Below, in pieces: positions 1-6,135 of a DNA stretch of 20,495 nucleotides (position 1 is its first letter; each line of letters starts with the position of its first letter). Source of the DNA: Azoarcus sp. Its GTDB lineage: Bacteria; Pseudomonadota; Gammaproteobacteria; Burkholderiales; Rhodocyclaceae. The stretch spans positions 1 through 20,495 of the forward strand of contig JAITCV010000053.1 in assembly GCA_031282905.1 (NCBI GenBank), written 5' to 3'. A program made the position numbers and the translations under genes. Below the pieces are notes generated by a model, which was given only the letters and a program-made list of their open reading frames with translations, did no database searches and was not told the origin of the DNA.

Positions 1-279
1 CAGGTCAACATCGGCAATGCGACCGGCAATGGCAGCTCGAACGTCAGGATAGGCAGCGTGGTGCAGGAACAGCATGGGCAGTTCAGCAACCAGCAGATCA
101 ATATCGGCAATACATCGGGTCATGGCAGGGCGGATGTCAACGTGGGCTGGGTCGTCCAGTCCCAGGACGACTCGTTCCGCAGTCGGCAGCTCAGCATCGG
201 CAATACCAGCAATGGCTCCTCCACGATATCGATCGGGGGCGTCATGCAATACGGCAACAACACCATCATCATCGGCGAT
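1..279 (+). repeat. 93-bp tandem coding repeat, three units
   Basis: Units run 1-93, 94-186 and 187-279. They are recognisable at DNA level by the recurring ATCGGCAATnC block near each unit start and the GTnGTnCAG or GTCATGCAA block about 60 bp later. The units have diverged in sequence while the 93-bp period stays exact, so selection on a 31-residue structural unit is likely. More units probably lie upstream of the window. Confidence 0.75.
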
Positions 280-282
280 TAG
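1..282 (+). CDS. 3' end of a repeat protein (31-residue repeats), partial
   Basis: An open frame enters from the left edge and stops at a TAG (280-282), so only the C-terminal 93 residues are visible. They form exactly three 31-residue units. Each starts Q-[VIL]-[NS]-I-G-N, continues with a Gly/Ser/Asn-rich turn, then x-[IV]-G-x-V-[VM]-Q. The alternating short hydrophobic strands and Gly/Asn turns are what beta-solenoid or amyloid-type repeat proteins look like. The regular Gln and Asn positions loosely recall curlin repeats, but the spacing is not that of CsgA. No Cys and no membrane segment is present. The last unit ends cleanly at the stop codon. I do not recognise the family. A surface or extracellular structural protein is a guess, because the N-terminus, where a signal peptide would lie, is outside the window. 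Confidence 0.7.
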   Translation, partial: QVNIGNATGNGSSNVRIGSVVQEQHGQFSNQQINIGNTSGHGRADVNVGWVVQSQDDSFRSRQLSIGNTSNGSSTISIGGVMQYGNNTIIIGD

Positions 283-397
283 GGCCATGACCCCCCTCTG
301 TGCACGTTCGATGCCGAAGGCTTGCGCGCATGAGCCTTATGTCAGAACGATTCGTGCTTTGAATGTTCTCATTCCAGATTTTCCTACTGGAACAATA

Positions 398-481
398 GGT
401 TCTACAGCTCGTAGCAGGGGCACGGCGCGCCGTGCCCCTACAGTCGTTGCCGTTGATGGGGCGACGCATGCGTCGCCCCTA
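398..481. repeat. Palindromic element cluster A (two perfect palindromes)
   Basis: This is the notable content of the 262-bp gene-free stretch 283-544. A 24-bp perfect palindrome (416-439, half-site AGGGGCACGGCG, centre GGCGCGCC) is followed after 18 bp by a 22-bp perfect palindrome (458-479, half-site GGGGCGACGCA, centre GCATGC). The block 398-458 recurs at 5132-5192 with only four mismatches in 61 bp, so the unit is larger than the palindrome alone. Both palindromes could fold into strong hairpins in RNA. The arrangement resembles REP/BIME or MITE-like intergenic repeats. No transposase gene is nearby. Confidence 0.8.
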
Positions 482-544
482 CAAATCCGCGCCGTTGCCG
501 TGTTTCCAGGCATTTCACACGGATCATGATCATAACTGGCGAGT

Positions 545-1177
545 TTATTGCAGACCAGTTGTCCTGCCATCATTGTCCCGGTCGAGATCATTGCTCTGTC
601 CCCATCGTCCTGTCTTGATGAAATTATCAAGCATTGTTAGAACTATACGGCAGCGATATTTCCCTTCATTTCCGCCACCAAAACACTGCTTATCCTTTCC
701 ATAAACAATGCTTGTAACAGAGTTATCTGGAAATCTGACAATAAATATTGTTCCACCATCGTAAGGAATCTGTTTTTCCACCACGCCATCGCTTACCACA
801 TAAAATGTATAAGAACTCCAAGAATGAGAAAATATCTCAATATAAACAACAAGCAGCATTAGTATAAATAAATATTTCTTCAAAAAAATAGACGCGGCCA
901 GACAACTTAAAACCATTGTCAAAAATAATAGCGACAACGATTTGTCATTCAAGTGCCATGCGATCATGCCAATGACAAATGTTTGCACATACAAAACCAC
1001 CAAAAATATATTTTTGGCCGTGATCACCCCAATGGCAAATATGTGCGCGTACAAAACCGCCCAAAAAGTATTTTTAATCATGATGAGTATTATCCGCAGA
1101 GTACGCCACGCTCGCTTATTTCTCCAGGCAGCCTGCTGCATTCGTTGTCCGAATTCGATTGATCCCCACCATATCAC
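545..1177 (-). CDS. Putative membrane protein of unknown function, AT-rich
   Basis: This is a 210-residue frame with a GTG start at 1177 and a TAA stop at 545-547. I do not recognise the family. Roughly residues 26-125 are very hydrophobic and could form three to four membrane segments. Residues 35-54 and 55-74 are an internal duplication (K-N-x-F-x-x-V-L-Y ... F-x-I-G-x-I). The C-terminal part (about 126-210) is polar, with two Cys and a run of beta-like segments. Base composition around 700-1090 is strikingly AT-rich compared with the GC-rich neighbours, which suggests acquired DNA. No clear Shine-Dalgarno precedes the GTG. ATG codons at residues 13 (1141) or 33 (1081) are alternative starts. 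It lies downstream of, and on the same strand as, the SNF2 helicase gene. The length, coherent hydrophobic pattern and in-frame duplication argue for a real gene, though it could be decaying. Confidence 0.5.
   Translation of the reverse strand: MIWWGSIEFGQRMQQAAWRNKRAWRTLRIILIMIKNTFWAVLYAHIFAIGVITAKNIFLVVLYVQTFVIGMIAWHLNDKSLSLLFLTMVLSCLAASIFLKKYLFILMLLVVYIEIFSHSWSSYTFYVVSDGVVEKQIPYDGGTIFIVRFPDNSVTSIVYGKDKQCFGGGNEGKYRCRIVLTMLDNFIKTGRWGQSNDLDRDNDGRTTGLQ
961..1080. repeat. 60-bp tandem duplication inside the membrane-protein gene
   Basis: Units 961-1020 and 1021-1080 align without gaps at about 44 of 60 positions. Conserved blocks include AATGRCAAAT, ACAAAACCRC and a TTTTT run. The period is 20 codons, so the reading frame is preserved and a hydrophobic segment is duplicated in the protein. 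Confidence 0.75.
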
Positions 1178-1403
1178 CTTCGTTTGTCCAAATTCTTCCG
1201 TCGGGACTGATGAAAAAAACGCTCAGGACCCGCGCGCCGATGACGAGAAGGGCGGTTCATGGGGGTGCGTTCATCATCTGAATATGCTCTTGGCCGTTCA
1301 ATGCGGAGTGGATCGGCGCACCATACAGGCATTGCCATGAGGAGGCAAGGGGGTTGGCGAAATATTTCTTGAGCGGGCGCGATTCAAAGCCGTTCCCTAC
1401 TCC

Positions 1404-4400
1404 CTACTCCCTGCCCCCTGAATCCGGTAAAGGTTCGAAGAGCGCGGTAAGGTCGGCTTCGCCGAATTTGACTTCGCCCTCGCGTTCGTCGGACAGGATG
1501 CTGGCGGCAAGGTCGGCTTTTCTTTCTTGCAGGGCAAGGATCTTTTCCTCGATGCTGCCGGCCACGATCAATTTATAGACAAATACAGGTTTGTCCTGCC
1601 CCAGGCGATGGGCGCGGTCGGTGGCCTGGTTTTCCACTGCGGGGTTCCACCATGGATCGTAATGAATCACTGTGTCCGCCGCGGTCAGGTTCAGTCCTAC
1701 GCCACCCGCTTTCAGGCTGATGAGGAAAATGGGCACTTGCCCGGCCTGGAAAGCTTTGATCTGGTTTTCCCTGTCCCGGGTTTCTCCGGTGAGCAGGGCG
1801 TATTTCAATCCGACGGCGTTCAGTGCGTCCTGGATCAAATCCAGCATGGAGGTGAATTGGGAAAACACCAGGATACGCCGCCCTTCGTCTACCAGCTCCG
1901 GCAGCATGTCCATGAGCAAATCGAGCTTGGCGCGTTCCTTGACCTTGCGTACGCCAATCGATTTGACCAGTCGTGGATCACAGCAGACCTGACGCAGTTT
2001 CAGCAAGGCGTCGAGAATGATGATCTGGCTGCGCCGGAAACCTCGGCTGGCGATTTCGGCGCGGACTTTTTCATCCATCGCGGCGCGCACGGTTTCGTAT
2101 AGATCGCGTTGCGCGCCGGTGAACTCCACCGTGCGGAGGATGATGGTTTTGGGCGGCAATTCGGCGGCGACTTCTTCCTTGTTGCGCCTCAGGATGAAAG
2201 GCCGCAAGCGCCGCGCCAGGAGTTCCCGGCGCAGACCGTTGCCGTGCTTTTCGATCGGGTTGCGCCACAGGCGGGTGAAACTTTTGCTGTCGCCGAGAAA
2301 ACCCGGTAGCAGGAAATCGAATTGCGCCCACAATTCGCCCAGATGATTTTCCAGTGGCGTGCCGGTGAGGCATAGCCGGTGGCGTGCTTTCAGACGACGT
2401 ACCACGCCGGCGCTTTTGCTGCGGGAATTCTTTACCGTCTGGGCTTCGTCCAGAATCAGCAGGTGGTATTCGTATTGTTCGAGGAATTCGCTGTCCCGCC
2501 AGAGCAGGGGATAAGTGGTGAGCACGATATCATGCGAGGGAATTTCGGCGAACAGGCTTTTTCTTTCCATGCCATGCAGGCTCAATACCTTGAGTCCGGG
2601 GGCGAAACGGGCGGTTTCGTTTTTCCAATTGAAGATGAGCGAGGTTGGCAATAGCACCAGCGCCGGTTTGTCTAGCCTGCCGGCTTCTTTTTCGAGCAGC
2701 AGGTGGGCGAGCGCCTGCGCGGTTTTGCCCAACCCCATGTCATCGGCCAGGATACCCGCCAGTTGGTGTTCGCGCAGGTATTGCAGCCAGGATAGGCCGC
2801 GGCGCTGGTAGTCGCGCAGCGCCAGTTGAAAACCTTGTGGCGGGTCGATTTCCTGTACGCCCTGGCTGGCTTTCAGGCGTTCGGCCAGGGAGAGTACCGA
2901 TGCCGGGCCATGGAATTGCCAGCGGCTTTTGTCCTGCAATTCTTCCAGCCGCGGCGCATCCAGCCGTGAGATGCGCAGCGGTCCATTTCGATAGCCATCG
3001 AAGAGGTCGATCAGTACCCGTGCCAGCGGTTTCAGGCGTTCGGCGGGCACGCGCACGCGCTCTTCGTTCTCGGTGATCAAGATGATGATTTCGTCGGCTT
3101 CGATCGCGGCGAGCGAGGCGGCGTCGAGCCAGCGATGGTCGCGCCGGAACAGCCCGGCCAGGAGCGGCGCCAGTTCCAGACGGCGGCCTTGCACCATCAC
3201 GCCCATGTCCAGATCCAGCCAGCCGCCATCTTCCGCTTCGTCGACACGGGCGTCCCAGCTATCCACTTCAAGGTAGTGATGGCGGAAATTGTGCGCGTGT
3301 ACGACCCGCCAGCCTGATCGTTCCAGCGCCGCGCGCCCATTTTGCATGAACAGCGGCCATTCCTTTTCGGAAGCCAGCCCGTACATGCGCGTGGGAATCT
3401 TGCCGGAGCAATAGAAGACGTTGCGCGGAATGATCTGGAAGCCCTGGATTTGCAATTGGGCCAGCAGACGGGCTTCTTCCCCGGCGTTGCGTTTCAGCCG
3501 CACCAGTTCGCCGCTGGCCAGGACAATGTATTCACGCGCGTCGTCGAAGGACAGGCGGACGTCCGCATAACAGAGGGTTGGTTCGGCATAGTCCAGCCCA
3601 ACGGCGCCGTAGTCGCCCACGTAGTTGCGCCAGGGGAAAATGCCGTAGATTCTCAGGGAATCAAGGCGCAATTCGCCCACGGGCGGCACATCGATGACCC
3701 GGCAGCGGGGGCGCAGGTCGATGAGCGGGCGCGGCGCATTCGGCTCGACTTCCGCCAGGATGCCGGCCACCAGCGAGGCTTCGTGCAGGGAGAGCGGCGG
3801 CAGATTCAGGATTTGCCGCGACAAATCGGCGGATACATTCAGTTCCAGCGGGCCGGCACAGCCGAGGTGAGCGTCTACGTACCAGGGCGGGGAGCCGGGG
3901 ATGAGCAAATCCGGTTTCGGCTCCGCGACCAATGTCGGCTGCTGTTTCCCCTGGTCGACCGTCTGCCAGACAATGCGGGCGCGGCGGAGTTCTCCGTCGG
4001 TGAGGCATACCATGGCATGGCCCACGCCCTTGACCATCAAGCGCCCGGTGCGGAGCAGTTTTTCCATCCACTCCTGATTTCCCCCCCCCGACATGGGCAG
4101 ATACTCGCGGTAGGGATGGGCTTTGTGCACGCGCCAGAGCAGATGCAGGATGACGAGATCATCCTCGGTGACGAAGGAGGGCGGCTGTAACAGCGTGCGC
4201 TCGGTCAGCATCCAGTGTTTGGCGTTCTCGGGCTTTACCCCCTTGAGCGTGCGGATGACGATTTCGCCTTCCCATTCGTCGAGCAGATAGAACAGCCGTG
4301 GCTGACCGGATTTACCTTGCTGGTGGTGCTTTTTTTCGACCGCTTGCCGCAAGTGCTGCAATTCGGTGATCCAGGAGAGCCCCCCCGGCGAGATCGGTGT

Positions 4401-4466
4401 CGAGTCAATGGCGTCGGGCTGCTCGGCCGATGCCATTGACTTGGCATCGTCATATGGCGGTTTCAC
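1404..4466 (-). CDS. SNF2/RAD54-family DEAD/DEAH-box helicase
   Basis: This 1020-residue Swi2/Snf2-type ATPase carries all the core signatures. Walker A DDMGLGKT lies near residue 576, the DEAQ box (LILDEAQTVKN) near 673, and motif III LTGTPLEN near 702. The C-terminal RecA-like lobe has LVFSQFTSML, then KAGGVGLNLTAADTVIHYD near 922, and ATDRAHRLGQ near 953. Such proteins use ATP to translocate on duplex DNA and remodel DNA-protein complexes. The target of this one is unknown. The N-terminal ~550 residues are poorly defined, and I see no SWIM-type zinc finger (CxC...CxH). The proposed start is a GTG at 4466 overlapping the glnB end by 17 bp. An ATG at 4436 is the alternative, and neither has a clear Shine-Dalgarno. 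The stop lies in a TCCCTAC 7-bp tandem repeat (1394-1414). Runs of nine and seven G in the coding strand sit in the N-terminal part. Confidence 0.93.
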   Translation of the reverse strand: MKPPYDDAKSMASAEQPDAIDSTPISPGGLSWITELQHLRQAVEKKHHQQGKSGQPRLFYLLDEWEGEIVIRTLKGVKPENAKHWMLTERTLLQPPSFVTEDDLVILHLLWRVHKAHPYREYLPMSGGGNQEWMEKLLRTGRLMVKGVGHAMVCLTDGELRRARIVWQTVDQGKQQPTLVAEPKPDLLIPGSPPWYVDAHLGCAGPLELNVSADLSRQILNLPPLSLHEASLVAGILAEVEPNAPRPLIDLRPRCRVIDVPPVGELRLDSLRIYGIFPWRNYVGDYGAVGLDYAEPTLCYADVRLSFDDAREYIVLASGELVRLKRNAGEEARLLAQLQIQGFQIIPRNVFYCSGKIPTRMYGLASEKEWPLFMQNGRAALERSGWRVVHAHNFRHHYLEVDSWDARVDEAEDGGWLDLDMGVMVQGRRLELAPLLAGLFRRDHRWLDAASLAAIEADEIIILITENEERVRVPAERLKPLARVLIDLFDGYRNGPLRISRLDAPRLEELQDKSRWQFHGPASVLSLAERLKASQGVQEIDPPQGFQLALRDYQRRGLSWLQYLREHQLAGILADDMGLGKTAQALAHLLLEKEAGRLDKPALVLLPTSLIFNWKNETARFAPGLKVLSLHGMERKSLFAEIPSHDIVLTTYPLLWRDSEFLEQYEYHLLILDEAQTVKNSRSKSAGVVRRLKARHRLCLTGTPLENHLGELWAQFDFLLPGFLGDSKSFTRLWRNPIEKHGNGLRRELLARRLRPFILRRNKEEVAAELPPKTIILRTVEFTGAQRDLYETVRAAMDEKVRAEIASRGFRRSQIIILDALLKLRQVCCDPRLVKSIGVRKVKERAKLDLLMDMLPELVDEGRRILVFSQFTSMLDLIQDALNAVGLKYALLTGETRDRENQIKAFQAGQVPIFLISLKAGGVGLNLTAADTVIHYDPWWNPAVENQATDRAHRLGQDKPVFVYKLIVAGSIEEKILALQERKADLAASILSDEREGEVKFGEADLTALFEPLPDSGGRE
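4081..4089 (-). repeat. Homopolymer G9 tract (C9 on the plus strand) in the SNF2 gene
   Basis: Nine consecutive C on the plus strand encode Gly-Gly-Gly at about residues 127-129. A second C7 run lies at 4380-4386, near the 5' end of the gene. Gain or loss of one base would truncate the protein before its ATPase domain. Confidence 0.85.
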
Positions 4467-4788
4467 CGGTTTCGCCAGTGCGGATACGGATTACTTGTTC
4501 CACCGTCGATACGAAAATCTTGCCGTCGCCGATCTTGCCCGTGCGCGCGACCTTGATGATGGCTTCGACCGCCTGATCGACGATATCGTCGATGACCACG
4601 ACTTCTACCTTGACCTTGGGCAGGAAGTCGACGACATATTCCGCCCCCCGGTATAGCTCGGTGTGTCCCTTCTGACGGCCAAAACCCTTGATTTCCGTCA
4701 CGGTCAGACCGCTGATGCCGATTTCTGACAAGGATTCACGAACTTCATCCAGTTTGAACGGCTTGATGATGGCTTCGATTTTCTTCAT
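4450..4788 (-). CDS. glnB: Nitrogen regulatory protein P-II
   Basis: This 112-residue PII protein is collinear with E. coli GlnB. It opens MKKIEAIIKPFKLDEVRE. The T-loop GHTELYRGAEY places the uridylylation tyrosine at residue 51. The B-loop is TGKIGDGKIF, and the C-terminal VIRIRTGE stretch is intact. PII is a cytoplasmic trimer that senses 2-oxoglutarate and ATP/ADP, is uridylylated by GlnD under nitrogen limitation, and controls GlnE (glutamine synthetase adenylylation) and NtrB. The start ATG at 4788 is supported by the Shine-Dalgarno AGGAGT at 4795-4800. The gene is followed directly by the SNF2 helicase gene. glnB and glnK cannot be separated with certainty by sequence alone. Absence of an adjacent amtB and the strong match to GlnB favour glnB. 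Confidence 0.95.
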   Translation of the reverse strand: MKKIEAIIKPFKLDEVRESLSEIGISGLTVTEIKGFGRQKGHTELYRGAEYVVDFLPKVKVEVVVIDDIVDQAVEAIIKVARTGKIGDGKIFVSTVEQVIRIRTGETGETAI

Positions 4789-5052
4789 GAAGATACTCCT
4801 CGGTTTGTGCAGTGCGGGGTTGGACAAACTCGAGATGATAAAGGATAAGCAGCGCCATGGCAGGATAGGCGCCATATACCGTTCGCAGTACCGCTCTTGC
4901 AACGCCAGCACCGCCCGCCTGTCCAGCAAACCAGACTCGCCATCGGCCTCGTAGCGCACAGGTAACGACGAAACTGCGGACGAAAACTGCAAAACTGCGC
5001 GCGCGCATCCTCGTTTGCTAGCGTAGTGCTGCACTTTTGATGGAACTTTTGC

Positions 5053-5192
5053 AGGGGCGACGCATGCGTCGCCCCTGGCATCACGTGGGGTCGGCTTCCA
5101 GCCGGCCAGCAATGCAGATGGCACAAAAACGGGTTCTACGGCTCGTAGTAGGGGCACGGCGCGCCGTGCTCCTACAGTCGTTGCCGTCGATG
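5053..5192. repeat. Palindromic element cluster B, upstream of glnB
   Basis: This lies in the 453-bp gene-free stretch 4789-5241. It holds a 24-bp perfect palindrome at 5053-5076 (half-site AGGGGCGACGCA) and an imperfect 28-bp palindrome at 5148-5175 (centre GGCGCGCC, one mismatch). The second palindrome sits inside the 61-bp block 5132-5192 that repeats 398-458. The order of the two palindrome types is reversed relative to cluster A and the spacing differs, so each type behaves as a separate unit. Apart from these I see nothing convincing in the stretch, and no clear glnB promoter could be assigned. Confidence 0.8.
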
Positions 5193-5241
5193 AAAAGCTC
5201 CATCTTCTTGTTGGTTGGATTTATAAGTCGAGGCGGGCACC

Positions 5242-5691
5242 CTACACCAGCGAATGCCCCGAAACGATGGCCATCGCGTCTTTTTCGGAGATACGCACCG
5301 TCGCGCTGCAAATGACGTGGGTAACCAGCCATTCCTGCAGGCGTTCCGCGCCGTCGCCGTCGAAACCGATGATGCGGCAACCCGCGCTGGCGGCGTCGGC
5401 CTGACCGAGATGATTGACGACTTCGCCATGGCCCTGTATCGCATCGGGCACGCCGTCGCGGCGCAGGGTGAAATCGAATTGCATGCCGCGGACGAGATTC
5501 GACGTTGCAGGCACGGAAAATCCCTTGAGGGAGAGATCGTTGAGCGCCAGACGGGCATCGCCGATGTGCGCCCAGAAACAGGCCTCACCCTGGCGGCGCG
5601 CGACGAAACGTTGATGAACGCGGCGCTCGCCAGAATCGTCCGCAAGCGGTGGAGGAGGAGATGGAAGGGGAGTACTTGGCATGGCGGGCAT
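5242..5691 (-). CDS. PilZ-domain protein (probable c-di-GMP receptor)
   Basis: From the ATG at 5691 this encodes 149 residues. The two c-di-GMP-binding signatures of PilZ domains are both present: RxxxR as R-V-H-Q-R at residues 24-28, and [DN]xSxxG as D-L-S-L-K-G at residues 52-57. Beta-barrel-like sequence follows to about residue 130 (LRRDGVPDAIQGHGEVV, AGCRIIGF). PilZ proteins bind the second messenger and alter motility, exopolysaccharide synthesis or other outputs. No output domain is visible here, so this is a single-domain adaptor. The first ~20 residues are a Pro-rich linker. Start choice is uncertain: ATG codons at 5682 and 5754 and an upstream ATG at 5871 are in frame, and none has a good Shine-Dalgarno. 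It is separated from glnB by cluster B and does not appear co-transcribed with it. Confidence 0.8.
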   Translation of the reverse strand: MPAMPSTPLPSPPPPLADDSGERRVHQRFVARRQGEACFWAHIGDARLALNDLSLKGFSVPATSNLVRGMQFDFTLRRDGVPDAIQGHGEVVNHLGQADAASAGCRIIGFDGDGAERLQEWLVTHVICSATVRISEKDAMAIVSGHSLV

Positions 5692-6135
5692 TGAATGGGC
5701 GAGGGGCGCGTTTCTGGAAAGCGAGACAAGAAAAAACGGAGGCGTGAAAGACATGGGGCGAGATGATAGCGCAGCTCTTTTCAAGAGCAGAGGCCGTCGC
5801 CAACGGGAATCAGGGCAAGCGCATTGAAGAAACAGCGCTTCGCCTCTTGCAATGATGGAGGTTTGCTCCACGCTGGATTGCCTTCCTTCTGATGTATCGT
5901 GAATGATCTTGGGGCGAAATAACGGCGTTTGCGTATTCTATTGACCTGCAACGGAATCTGCCGCGCCAACCATGTTTCCACCTGCTGGTAGACTGGCGGC
6001 TTCATCGCGGGTAAATGGCCTGAAACGCATTCCCAGCGCATCGATTCGCAAGAAAATAGCAAGCATCGCAGCACACCATGAGGCGGCGCAGCGGATCGGG
6101 GTCATGACCTCGATCCGGCTTTGCTCCCCCCGGAG
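5692..6135. other. Intergenic stretch without a recognisable gene
   Basis: About 440 bp lie between the divergent PilZ and ABC transporter genes. Frames on the minus strand here have no recognisable protein features. A short inverted repeat (AAGCGC/GCGCTT, around 5817-5842) is the only structure noted. Promoters for both genes presumably lie here, but none could be assigned confidently. Confidence 0.5.

Noticed and set aside
74..529. 151-residue plus-strand frame through the repeat region and palindromes
   Set aside because: It is out of frame with the repeat protein, which has an exact 31-residue periodicity. It also reads through the palindromic elements.
3342..4190. 282-residue plus-strand open frame
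   Set aside because: It lies antisense to the SNF2 helicase gene, with no recognisable domain and no ribosome-binding site.
398..5192. Palindrome clusters as a CRISPR or insertion-sequence end pair
   Set aside because: There is no repeat-spacer array. The intervening DNA holds glnB and a helicase rather than a transposase, and the copies are direct rather than inverted termini.
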